From Vibrio viridaestus (lineage in GTDB: Bacteria > Pseudomonadota > Gammaproteobacteria > Enterobacterales > Vibrionaceae), in NCBI RefSeq assembly GCF_003856525.1, contig NZ_RJVQ01000001.1:744001-808000 (forward strand): 64,000 nucleotides of DNA, read 5' to 3'. The notes below the pieces were generated by a model. That model had not been told where the DNA came from and searched no databases. It saw only the letters and a list, made by a program, of their open reading frames with translations. Made by a program: the position numbers and the translations under genes. This document shows positions 18,015-25,885 of the stretch, piece by piece (the first letter of the stretch is position 1; each line of letters starts with the position of its first letter).

Positions 18015-19271
18015 TTAGTTCGCAGCAGCAAGAGATGCTGCACTTAATTTTTTGGTAATAATTCTGAATAGATAACTTAGGATCAGTCCGGCGATACAAA
18101 AGCCGATTCCGATTAAAAAGGCATCTTTGAAGCTATGAGTTGTCATCACGACATGCTTCATAATTGTTGGGCCAGTAAAGCCAGCGATAGCGAAGCCAGT
18201 AAACATAATTCCGAAGTTGACGCTGTTATTTTTCACACCAAATTGATCGGCAGTGAAACCTGGGAACACGCCCATAAATGCGCCAAAACAAACCCCGACG
18301 ATAGAGATGCCAATATAGAATTCAGTGACATCACCGGTATTGGCTACATAAAGGAAATACAGGCCTATAATTGTTAGAGCGCATGCGAAAGTGAGCGTAT
18401 TAATACGGCCGATTTTGTCTGATAACCAGCCAGCCATAATGCGGCCTAAAACATTGAAAAGAGCTAATGTGGATACAGCGCCTGTTGCGGCAGCAGTTGA
18501 CATGCCAATCATTTTTTGTGCTAACGGTGAAGCGAGTACGATACACATCAATCCAGCTACGGCACCGCAAGTTAGCAGAAGAATCATCACGTAAAATGTT
18601 GGTGTTGATAGCATCTCTTTCCACGTTTTATCATTCGATTGCATCGATGCTTGAGCTTTGTTGGGTTTCCACCCTGAAGGAGTAAATCCAACAGGACATT
18701 TATGAATAAAGAATGCGCTGCCGCAAACAATGATTGTGAAGGCTGCACCGATGATTTTGAATGCCGACACGACGCCTGCGTCTGCTGTAATGGACGCGGC
18801 AATCGGCGGAATGATAACTGAGCTGATACCAAATAGGGCTGTTGTTAATCCACCGACTAAGCCACGTTTGTCTGGGAAGAACTTAATACAGGTGCTGATT
18901 GTTGAACCATATACCATCCCCAAGCCTAAGCCGAGTAGTAGTCCATAGCTTAAAATGAGGTGATTAATATGAGTTGCAAGCCCAGATAAGAACATGCCTC
19001 CACCGAACATCAATCCGCCAACAAAAATAACGACTCTTGGTCCCAATGTGTCATTTATTTTGCCGCCAGTAATCATCGTTATTGGTCCGACTGAGTTAGC
19101 TACGATAAAGACAATCGCGAGGTCAGCTGGCGTTAAGCTAATATGATTAATTGAGCTGAGATGAGCGGCCATTGGCGCTGCAAAGACGCTCCATGCATAC
19201 ATTGACCCAACACATAGGTTGATAAAACATGCTGCGATAAGTATTGACCATCTTTTTTTTGAGTAATCCAT
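18015..19271 (-). CDS. MFS transporter, oxalate/formate antiporter (OFA) type
   Basis: 418 residues with 12 expected membrane helices. N-terminus MDYSKKRWSILIAACFINLCVGSMYAWSVF and the GGKINDTLGPRVVIFVG loop between helices 2 and 3 are typical of OxlT-like carriers of carboxylates. The longest frame begins with TTG at 19286, but GGGGGA 8 bases before an ATG at 19271 makes that ATG the better start. It is first in the operon with the enoate reductase and transcribed away from padR with an ATGT-N8-ACAT operator in the shared promoter. Transport of an unsaturated acid is inferred from context only. Confidence 0.8.
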   Translation of the reverse strand: MDYSKKRWSILIAACFINLCVGSMYAWSVFAAPMAAHLSSINHISLTPADLAIVFIVANSVGPITMITGGKINDTLGPRVVIFVGGLMFGGGMFLSGLATHINHLILSYGLLLGLGLGMVYGSTISTCIKFFPDKRGLVGGLTTALFGISSVIIPPIAASITADAGVVSAFKIIGAAFTIIVCGSAFFIHKCPVGFTPSGWKPNKAQASMQSNDKTWKEMLSTPTFYVMILLLTCGAVAGLMCIVLASPLAQKMIGMSTAAATGAVSTLALFNVLGRIMAGWLSDKIGRINTLTFACALTIIGLYFLYVANTGDVTEFYIGISIVGVCFGAFMGVFPGFTADQFGVKNNSVNFGIMFTGFAIAGFTGPTIMKHVVMTTHSFKDAFLIGIGFCIAGLILSYLFRIITKKLSAASLAAAN

Positions 19272-19360
19272 ATTATCGTCCCCCAAGTTTTCGTTGTTTT
19301 ATTTGCTCACGTACAAACATTTCTTCACCCTATAGATATAAAATTAATTATTAAATTTTG

Positions 19361-19382
19361 AACATGTAAATATTGACATGTT
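19361..19382. promoter_or_regulatory. PadR-type operator
   Basis: Perfect inverted repeat AACATGT-N8-ACATGTT, containing the ATGT-N8-ACAT pattern I recall for PadR regulators, in the gap between the MFS/reductase operon and padR. Half-site-like copies of CATGTTTGT also occur at 19377 and 19410, and its reverse (ACAAACAT) at 19313, so repeated binding is possible. Confidence 0.65.
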
Positions 19383-19477
19383 TGTGTTGACTCGATCATT
19401 GTCATAAATCATGTTTGTTGTTGGAAATTGGGGTGTTTGTTATGATCTTTTCGGCTTATCGTGTTTAAGGAACAAAA

Positions 19478-20035
19478 ATGAGAGTTCTTAAGTATGCAAT
19501 TCTTGGATTATTGAACCGTCATCCAATGACTGGGTATGACATCAATAAAGAGTTTAATTATGAGTTAGCGGAGTTTTGGCATGCTAAGCACAGCCAGATC
19601 TACACGGAGTTAAAGAAGCTTCATGAAGAAGGGTTAGTTACATTCGATATCGAAATTAGTGGTGATATTCTTGAAAAGAAACAGTATTCGATTACCGATG
19701 AAGGTCGTGACGACTTAATTCGCTGGTTGCATAAGGATGAGCTAATTGGCAAGACTGCGAAAGATGTCTTTCGGGTTAGAATGTATTTCAGTAATTTTCT
19801 TGATGTTGAATCTCGAATTAAACTGCTTGAAAGTCAGAAAATGCAACATACTAAGCGTATGAATACGTTAATGAAAACGTCAGAGCAGTATCCCGATGTG
19901 CCGCCTGTTGATAGTGATCGCTTTGGTGATTTCATTATTCTCGAAGGTGCTATTATGAGAGAGCAACACATCATCAAATGGTTAGAGAAGTGCATTGGCT
20001 ATTGCCAAAGTGAGATGAAAGAAAAAGGCGCGTAG
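19478..20035 (+). CDS. PadR-family transcriptional regulator
   Basis: 185 residues. The N-terminal winged helix is clear: LKYAILGLLNRHPMTGYDI, then HSQIYTELKKLHEEGLVTFD and a wing region with QYSITDEGRDDL. The C-terminal ~80 residues form the long dimerisation helices (VESRIKLLESQKMQHTKRM; HIIKWLEKCIGYC). It is of the AphA-like type rather than the shortest PadRs. AAGGAA precedes the ATG. Divergent orientation and the ATGT-N8-ACAT repeat upstream suggest it represses the MFS/enoate-reductase operon until a phenolic or unsaturated acid is present. The ligand is unknown. Confidence 0.85.
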   Translation: MRVLKYAILGLLNRHPMTGYDINKEFNYELAEFWHAKHSQIYTELKKLHEEGLVTFDIEISGDILEKKQYSITDEGRDDLIRWLHKDELIGKTAKDVFRVRMYFSNFLDVESRIKLLESQKMQHTKRMNTLMKTSEQYPDVPPVDSDRFGDFIILEGAIMREQHIIKWLEKCIGYCQSEMKEKGA

Positions 20036-20058
20036 GAATAACGAGTTTTTGTTTTTAT

Positions 20059-20087
20059 TTGACATTGATGAGTTAAATTGTTTGCTA
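20059..20087 (+). promoter_or_regulatory. Sigma-70 promoter of the lipoprotein gene
   Basis: TTGACA at 20059-20064, a 17-base spacer and TTGCTA at 20082-20087. Transcription from it would begin after the TTG codon at 20078, which supports the downstream ATG at 20123 as the start. Confidence 0.55.
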
Positions 20088-20122
20088 GAGTAACAGTAAC
20101 TTCAAAATACCACTTAGTTCAT

Positions 20123-21097
20123 ATGCGCTCTATTTTCTTAAAAGCAGTGCTAGTCACCGCAACATTTGTTGTCATTTCTTCTTGCACTCACTCTCGGACA
20201 GAGAGTGCGGTGGTAAACGCCACGGGTGTTAAAACTGTGGGCAAAATCAAGTCGCATGATGTCGCAGAAGCTAGTGGTATAGTCGTATCGCGTATAAATC
20301 CTGATATTTTATGGATGAATAACGATAGCTTTAATAAATCGTCTGTTTATGCTGTTGATACGTCGGGAAAAGTGCGAGCTGAAATCAGGGTCTTAGGTAA
20401 GGAAAATATTGATTGGGAAGACTTGGCGTATTTCGAGCAGAATGGGAAAAGCTACATTCTAGTCGCAGATGCAGGTGATAATGATGAAAATAGGAAAAAG
20501 TCGTTTATCTACGCCATTGAAGAACCGGTATTAAAAAAGTCTCATTCGAAGAGACAAGTCTTTAATATCAAACCGTCTTGGTCACTCTCTTTCACTTATC
20601 CGGATGGCGCTCATGATGTTGAATCTGTAGCTGTCGACCCTTCTGACAATAAAATTCTTCTTTTATCGAAAAGAGATTTCCCACCTGAGCTGTATCAACT
20701 CCCTTTGCATGAAGGTAAGAACGTTATTGCTGAGAGATTAGGAGAGATTAAGACGCTTCCGAAACCAAAAGATCTTCATTTCCGTATTATTGATATCTTA
20801 GGGTTAACCTCGATTCCGACAGGAATGGATATCTCATCAGATGGCCAACAGTTGGCAATAATGACTTACGGAAATGCATTTATTTATAAGAAATCACCAG
20901 AACATTCTTGGATAGATATTTTAAAAGAGACGCCTCAAGTAACCATTCCTCTTCCAGAACTTAAGCAGGGAGAAGCGATAGGTTTTGATGGTTCAGGCGA
21001 GCACGTTTATATTACAACGGAAAAGCTTCCTGCTCCAATAATTGATGTCGATATTAAACAACTAGAATCTCAACAGCGGTTAGCTAAGCAGAAATAA
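20123..21097 (+). CDS. Hypothetical lipoprotein, beta-propeller-like
   Basis: 324 residues from the ATG at 20123, with a lipoprotein signal (MRSIFLKAVLVTATFVVISSC, the cysteine at residue 21). A longer TTG start at 20078 would put 15 residues in front and break the lipobox pattern, and a promoter lies across it. The mature part has blade-like repeats: ASGIVVSRINPDILWMNND, VADAGDNDENRKK, DVESVAVDPSDNKILLLSKRD and IPTGMDISSDGQQLAIMTYG, each resembling a propeller strand set. I do not recognise a named family; it could bind a ligand at the outer-membrane inner face. A terminator hairpin follows directly. Confidence 0.6.
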   Translation: MRSIFLKAVLVTATFVVISSCTHSRTESAVVNATGVKTVGKIKSHDVAEASGIVVSRINPDILWMNNDSFNKSSVYAVDTSGKVRAEIRVLGKENIDWEDLAYFEQNGKSYILVADAGDNDENRKKSFIYAIEEPVLKKSHSKRQVFNIKPSWSLSFTYPDGAHDVESVAVDPSDNKILLLSKRDFPPELYQLPLHEGKNVIAERLGEIKTLPKPKDLHFRIIDILGLTSIPTGMDISSDGQQLAIMTYGNAFIYKKSPEHSWIDILKETPQVTIPLPELKQGEAIGFDGSGEHVYITTEKLPAPIIDVDIKQLESQQRLAKQK

Positions 21098-21099
21098 GA

Positions 21100-21124
21100 A
21101 AAAGGCTGGGTCATCCAGCCTTTT
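21100..21124. terminator. Bidirectional terminator
   Basis: AAAAGGCTGG / CCAGCCTTTT stem with a 5-base loop between the converging lipoprotein and tpx genes; T-rich on both strands. Confidence 0.85.
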
Positions 21125-21138
21125 CTATACTAAATATA

Positions 21139-21636
21139 TTAAAGTGCTGCGAGTGCGGCTTCGTAGTCAGGTTCTTGTGCAATTTCTGGTACAAGCTCTG
21201 TATAGCTTACTTCGCCCTGTGCGTTTACGATAACGACAGCTCTTGCAGATAGAGCGCGAAGAGGGCCTTCAGCCAACTCAACACCGTAGTCTTTCACAAA
21301 CTCTGGCGCACGGAAGAATGACGCTGTTTTTACGCCTTCAATACCTTCCGCTTCACAGAAACGACCTGCTGCAAAAGGAAGATCTGCAGAAATACATAAA
21401 ACAACCGTGTTTTCTAAAGACGCTGCTTTTTCATTAAATGCACGAACGCTTGCTGCACAAACGGACGTATCAATACTTGGGAAAATATTAAGTACTACGT
21501 TTTTACCAGCTAGCTCGCTAAGTTTGATATCAGATAGATCAGCACCGCACAGTGTAAATTCAGGTGCTTTCGTTCCAGTTGCTGGGAACGAACCGTTTAG
21601 GCTTACAGGGTTTCCTTTAAAGGTTACTTGACTCAT
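21139..21636 (-). CDS. tpx: Thiol peroxidase Tpx
   Basis: 165 residues, close to E. coli Tpx (168). It is a peroxiredoxin that reduces hydrogen and lipid peroxides with thioredoxin in the periplasm or cytoplasm. The peroxidatic cysteine lies in [15 protein letters not shown] and the resolving one in RFCEAEG, after [12 protein letters not shown], exactly the Tpx spacing. The ATG has AGAGAAAAAGTC in front. It is monocistronic, with its own hairpin terminator shared with the convergent gene. Confidence 0.95.
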   Translation of the reverse strand: MSQVTFKGNPVSLNGSFPATGTKAPEFTLCGADLSDIKLSELAGKNVVLNIFPSIDTSVCAASVRAFNEKAASLENTVVLCISADLPFAAGRFCEAEGIEGVKTASFFRAPEFVKDYGVELAEGPLRALSARAVVIVNAQGEVSYTELVPEIAQEPDYEAALAAL

Positions 21637-21843
21637 GACTTTTTCTCTTTTGTTTGTTTATAAGTAATGTATCACTTTGATAGCTTGAATCACTATGTCG
21701 GATTTGCCAAGTCAAATTTTGGTGAAGCTGTTATGAATGGTTATGAAGTCATCTCTTAATGCAATTTTTTGAAAGAACCGGACGTCAAAGTTATCGTGAA
21801 AAGATAAGCAGGCACTGTGTGTGCCGCTTATTTCTGTCATTAC

Positions 21844-22905
21844 TTAATCTAACAGGGCAAGAAGACTGTCGGTAAACTCTTCAGTTGAGCTTGAACCGCC
21901 CATATCTTTGGTCAGTACTTCTTTTTGTTTTAGAACCTGTTCGATTGCCACTAAAATATCGTCATGAATTTCGTCATAGCCTAGATGCTGCATCATCATT
22001 GCGCCTGCCCAAATTGACCCGATCGGGTTTGCGATATTTTTTCCTGCAATATCCGGAGCAGAACCATGTACTGGCTCGAACATAGAAGGGAAGTTCTTTT
22101 CTGGGTTGATATTAGCGGATGGTGCGATTGCTATGGTTCCAGTGCATGCTGGACCAAGGTCAGAGAGAATATCACCAAACAGGTTTGAGCCGACGACGAC
22201 ATCAAAATGCTCCGGCATGCGTACAAAATTGGCAGTAAGAATATCAATGTGAAACTGTTCGGTTTCGATTTCTGGAAAATGTTTACCCATGGCAGCAAAG
22301 CGACTGTCCCAATATGGCATTGAGTGATAGAGGCCATTAGATTTTGTTGCGGATGTGACTTTTTTAGCAGCGCGACGAGATGCAAACTCAAAGGCGTACT
22401 TCAGTATTCTGTCTGTTCCTTTGCGGGTAAAGATGCTTTGCTGCGATACGATTTCGTCGGCACTGCCTTCGTACTGAATGCCGCCAATAGACGAATATTC
22501 TCCTTCGACGTTTTCCCTCACTACGTAGAAATCGATATCGCCTGGTTTTTTGTTAGCGAGAGGGCATGGAATACCGTCAAAAAGACGAACGGGTCTGAGA
22601 TTGACATATTGTTCAAATGAACGGCGAATGGGAAGAAGCAAGCCCCAAAGAGAAATATGATCGGGTACGCCTGGGTATCCAACGGCTCCGAGATAAATCG
22701 CATCGAACTGTTGTAGAGTGTCCAGACCATCTTCCGGCATCATTCGGCCTGTTCGATGATACGTTTCGCAAGACCAGTCAAAGTGAGTCCATTCGATATT
22801 CACCCGATGTTTTTTGGCTACCTTGTTAATCACCCTCATCCCCTCAGGGATGACTTCCTTGCCAATTCCATCACCTGGAATGACAGCGATTTTTACTGTT
22901 GTCAT
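21844..22905 (-). CDS. D-malate / tartrate dehydrogenase (TtuC/DmlA type)
   Basis: 353 residues of the isocitrate/isopropylmalate dehydrogenase superfamily. It starts with KIAVIPGDGIGKEVIPEGMRV; the substrate loop has LRPVRLF, and VVRENVEGEYSSIGG with the conserved catalytic residues YN/K is present, plus NLFGDILSDLGP and EPVHGSAPDIAGKNIANP. Length and motifs fit the tartrate dehydrogenase/D-malate dehydrogenase branch, which oxidises D-malate or tartrate with NAD to oxaloacetate or pyruvate and CO2. An AAGGATAAACT site precedes the ATG. It stands alone. Isopropylmalate dehydrogenase itself is less likely, as no leu genes are present. Confidence 0.8.
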   Translation of the reverse strand: MTTVKIAVIPGDGIGKEVIPEGMRVINKVAKKHRVNIEWTHFDWSCETYHRTGRMMPEDGLDTLQQFDAIYLGAVGYPGVPDHISLWGLLLPIRRSFEQYVNLRPVRLFDGIPCPLANKKPGDIDFYVVRENVEGEYSSIGGIQYEGSADEIVSQQSIFTRKGTDRILKYAFEFASRRAAKKVTSATKSNGLYHSMPYWDSRFAAMGKHFPEIETEQFHIDILTANFVRMPEHFDVVVGSNLFGDILSDLGPACTGTIAIAPSANINPEKNFPSMFEPVHGSAPDIAGKNIANPIGSIWAGAMMMQHLGYDEIHDDILVAIEQVLKQKEVLTKDMGGSSSTEEFTDSLLALLD

Positions 22906-23227
22906 AGTTTATCCTTCCCAAATACAGGCTTTAAAATTGCCATGATGTGATTTGAAGGTAGCCGAAAAGACGAATGAGTATTCAGGCTACCTAGAATGAA
23001 TGATCTTAACGCTGATTTACAAGGCGAATCCCTTAAGAATTAACCAATGATTGAGCTAATTCTGCCAAAGTATGAGGGTTTTTCCACATAACATGCTTTG
23101 GGACTTCCACAACAGATTCACTGAAAATGCAAACCAATGATTTCAGGTACTTTACCGGGAACAGAGTAAGTGAACAGTGATTCAAGTCGACAAATGTTCT
23201 AATATCCTAGGGCCGCGGAGTGAGCAA
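22906..23227. other. 322-base gap, one inverted repeat
   Basis: Between ttuC-like and the TIR-SIR2 genes, both leftward. AGGTAGCC at 22956-22963 and GGCTACCT at 22985-22992 could pair over a 21-base loop, but the stem is 230 bases past the TIR-SIR2 stop and lacks a T run. I see no gene and no att-like repeat here. Confidence 0.4.
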
Positions 23228-24589
23228 TTATTGTCTGCCTCTCATCGCACTTGCTAATGCTATTTGCCTCAGAATTGAGGGAACCTCTGAGTAATGTTCT
23301 ACCCAGATCATACTGAGTCCGAGTTCATTCGCATCTTGTTCCTCTAGAAGTAACGCGAGCTTGTCCATCGTGTCTCTGGTTTTACTTACCGAGGGGGTTT
23401 TCTTGATAAAATAGTGGTTGAGATGTTTATCGGTATTTTTACGGTTAGCGACATCGAGTAAACGGCGTAAGTTTGGGTCGGTGAGGCTTAAGCCGATAAA
23501 TAGGCACGTATTCTGGCTCAGTTTATTGAGCTGGATGAGATTCGACCAGCTAAACGGTTCAATGAAATGACTGTGGTAAGCATCCTCACTGAATATGACA
23601 TCCATATTCGGTGGAATCTTTCCTTTTCTCGGTAGATAACCATGTACGTGATAAATAGGCAGTTCGTTAGGTGAGTTTCGTACGCCTTCCCCGTAAATTG
23701 CGCGGTATTTTATATTCTGTAAATCAAGATTTTCTTCGAGAAGCGCATCAAAATTGAACGTAATAATAGAGTCCAGGGGATTACCATCGCGTTGAGGTCT
23801 AGCTAGGTCAACAATTGCTTCCAGCACTTCGCAGGTTTCGGGATTGGAAATATAGAGTGAATGCCGCAACTCTTTTAAGAAATCCTTACCAAGATTATTT
23901 TTAAGATATTTTCCAACGACGAGTGCTGAAGGGGAGTACTTTGTGTGGAAACGATCCGCATCACCACTGTCTATTTCGAGTCCATGGTCGGCAGACATTC
24001 TTGTGATCATTGCTCTGAGCATATGGATAAGAAGATCATTCCAAGCCGGAACGCCAGCTCCGACAGAGATACCAGCGCCACATACGAGGGTCATTCTGCC
24101 TTCATGGAGAGCCTTCGCCAGATCCTTTATTTTTTTATCGCGGGCTTCTTCTCTCTGCTCTTCCCTTAAGGCGTCAGATAGAACCGTTGTTTCGATAAGC
24201 TTATCTGGTTCTAAAAGCTCGGTCAGGCGACGAATACCGCCAGTGATGTCCTGAGAAATATCCACATACATGTATTGCGATAGATACGTTGGTATCGGAC
24301 CTTTATCGATAATCACCGGAATGATTCGTTGTTCCTGCTTTGACAAGTCATTTAGAGCAATAGCGGAAAATTCATGAATTGATGTCTTTGAACTGGCTGA
24401 GTTTCGACTGACCAGTAGAATGAGCACATCGGCTGTTTTGGTATTTTCTTCAATTCGTTTTAGGTAATTTTCTCCAGTTCTCATAGTCCACGTATCGTAT
24501 TGAACATCATGACCTGCCGAGACTAGCGCATCATTAATCAGTCCAGCATATTGTCGATCTTGTTGACTATGGCTAATAAAAATTTTCAT
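23228..24589 (-). CDS. TIR-SIR2 fusion protein, candidate NAD-degrading anti-phage effector
   Basis: 453 residues in two modules. Residues ~1-135 form a TIR_2-type domain: KIFISHSQQDRQYAGLINDAL, then TGENYLKRIEENTKTADVLILLVSRNSASS and a glutamate at residue 73 in KTSIHEFSAIAL, at the place of the TIR NADase glutamate. Residues ~165-430 form a SIR2-type domain: LVCGAGISVGAGVPAW (GAGIS at 171-175), ITFNFDALLE (N279/D281), a catalytic-type histidine in YHVHGYLP (H314/H316) and the closing FIGLSLTDPNLRRLLDVA motif. Both are domains that consume NAD+ in bacterial immunity. Flanked by dmlA-like and EamA genes, with no Thoeris ThsB or Argonaute partner. The RBS is weak (GGA 13 bases away). Function is inferred. 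Confidence 0.85.
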   Translation of the reverse strand: MKIFISHSQQDRQYAGLINDALVSAGHDVQYDTWTMRTGENYLKRIEENTKTADVLILLVSRNSASSKTSIHEFSAIALNDLSKQEQRIIPVIIDKGPIPTYLSQYMYVDISQDITGGIRRLTELLEPDKLIETTVLSDALREEQREEARDKKIKDLAKALHEGRMTLVCGAGISVGAGVPAWNDLLIHMLRAMITRMSADHGLEIDSGDADRFHTKYSPSALVVGKYLKNNLGKDFLKELRHSLYISNPETCEVLEAIVDLARPQRDGNPLDSIITFNFDALLEENLDLQNIKYRAIYGEGVRNSPNELPIYHVHGYLPRKGKIPPNMDVIFSEDAYHSHFIEPFSWSNLIQLNKLSQNTCLFIGLSLTDPNLRRLLDVANRKNTDKHLNHYFIKKTPSVSKTRDTMDKLALLLEEQDANELGLSMIWVEHYSEVPSILRQIALASAMRGRQ

Positions 24590-24783
24590 TGATGTATCGA
24601 GATCCGTGGGAGAAAACAGAATAAATTAATGATAGTAGAGAATAACTTAGGCTCATCATCAATTGTGTGATCACAAGTTAAAGTTCTGTGAAACCTGATT
24701 CGATTACTTTAAGCATAATATTTTCTTGTTTCATATGCCTAACTCTGATAGCTTGAAAACGTTATTTAAAGGAAACGTATTTC

Positions 24784-24837
24784 ATGCAATTTTATTCTGC
24801 TCTCCTCTGGCTCCTTCTTATGCCCTGCGGTCGGTAG
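24784..24837 (+). CDS. Short leader peptide upstream of the EamA gene
   Basis: A 17-residue frame MQFYSALLWLLLMPCGR, preceded at 8 bases by AAAGGAAA, ends about 95 bases before the EamA start. Five of 17 residues are leucine plus a tryptophan. Together with the hairpins at 24851-24872 and 24901-24920 it looks like a translated leader that could control the transporter. No other evidence supports translation. Confidence 0.4.
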   Translation: MQFYSALLWLLLMPCGR

Positions 24838-24850
24838 AGTTCATTGTGTC

Positions 24851-24872
24851 CGGCTGCGAGTGAAAGCAGCCG
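24851..24872 (+). promoter_or_regulatory. Hairpin in the EamA leader
   Basis: CGGCTGC-GAGTGAAA-GCAGCCG, a perfect seven-base stem 13 bases past the stop of the leader frame. No T run follows, so it is not itself a clear terminator. Confidence 0.5.
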
Positions 24873-24900
24873 TAATCGTCTAACGTCATTTCCCTCGTAG

Positions 24901-24920
24901 CCTTTCTTCTCAACGAAAGG
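24901..24920 (+). promoter_or_regulatory. Hairpin holding the EamA ribosome-binding site
   Basis: CCTTTC-TTCTCAAC-GAAAGG places the AAAGGA Shine-Dalgarno (24916-24921), ten bases from the ATG at 24931, inside the right arm, so folding would hide it from ribosomes. Confidence 0.5.
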
Positions 24921-24930
24921 ATTAGTAATC

Positions 24931-25851
24931 ATGAGTGATATTGACATCTCACAGCCTTCACACTCAACACGACAATATCAGACGGGCATTTTATACGCTT
25001 TGATCGGCACAGCGTTGTTTTCTATTAAATCGGTATTGATCAAATTGGCTTATGCAGCTGGCGGTGATGCTACTGCGATTATGAGTTTGCGAGCGATCAG
25101 TTCACTCCCATTTTATGTATTGATTTTTCTGTGGCTTGCTCGTAAGTCTGAAGTCAGAGTCAAAGTGCGTTGTTATAGCTGGCAGGCCATTTTAGTTGGT
25201 ATTTTAGGATATTACTTTGCGACGGCATTCGATATCTCGGCATTACACTATATATCCGCTCAGTTGGAGCGCCTGCTTATTTTTCTATACCCAACGTTTG
25301 TCGTATTTCTAAGTTGGATTTTTCTTAAAGAGCGGCCAACAAGAGTCATTTTGAGCTCAATCGTTATCGGCTACGTGGGAGTTTCACTTATTATGGCTCA
25401 CGATATTCAATTGCAAGGCGATAAAGTTTGGCTTGGCGCTGGATTAGCCCTACTTTCAGCATTTGTGTTTGCGACCTATCTAATTTTAAGTAAATCGATA
25501 ATTACCAAAATGGGGAGTGATCTTTTCACCAGTATCGGCATGAGCAGTGCAGCAGTGGTGATTATGGTGCAGTATTATTTTCACGGAATACCATTTGATC
25601 AAATGTCTTCCAAGCTCATTTGGATTGGTATTGCGACCGGTATATTTTGTACTGTTTTACCGTCCTATTTTATGGCGGCAGCGATGGCGAGATTATCGCC
25701 ATCAATTATGGGACTCTCGGGTAATATTGGTCCTGTTACCACCACGCTGTTTGCCATTATTATTTTAAATGAGCAGTTTACAGTGTATCACTTCATTGGA
25801 ATGTCACTCGTTATTTGGTCCGTTGTTCGCTTGAAAAGAAAAAAACGCTAG
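24931..25851 (+). CDS. EamA/DMT-family transporter
   Basis: 306 residues with ten predicted hydrophobic segments arranged as two EamA repeats (GILYALIGTALFSIKSVLIKLAY and later VWLGAGLALLSAFVFATYLILSK), each containing the LYPTFVVFLSWIFLKERPT-like end of the family. Such proteins export amino acids, nucleosides or drugs across the inner membrane. It is monocistronic, with a 341-base leader containing a short frame and two hairpins, and a terminator right behind it. The substrate is unknown; leucine richness of the leader peptide is a hint only. Confidence 0.8.
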   Translation: MSDIDISQPSHSTRQYQTGILYALIGTALFSIKSVLIKLAYAAGGDATAIMSLRAISSLPFYVLIFLWLARKSEVRVKVRCYSWQAILVGILGYYFATAFDISALHYISAQLERLLIFLYPTFVVFLSWIFLKERPTRVILSSIVIGYVGVSLIMAHDIQLQGDKVWLGAGLALLSAFVFATYLILSKSIITKMGSDLFTSIGMSSAAVVIMVQYYFHGIPFDQMSSKLIWIGIATGIFCTVLPSYFMAAAMARLSPSIMGLSGNIGPVTTTLFAIIILNEQFTVYHFIGMSLVIWSVVRLKRKKR

Positions 25852-25857
25852 AACTAA

Positions 25858-25882
25858 AAATGGAAGCGTGATGCTTCCATTT
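25858..25882. terminator. Bidirectional terminator
   Basis: AAATGGAAGC / GCTTCCATTT stem, 5-base loop, between the convergent EamA and fumC genes. Confidence 0.85.
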
Positions 25883-25885
25883 ATT

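Noticed and set aside
24666-24675. TGTGATCACA upstream of the EamA leader as a CRP site
   Set aside because: The two half-sites touch with no six-base spacer, unlike the CRP consensus.
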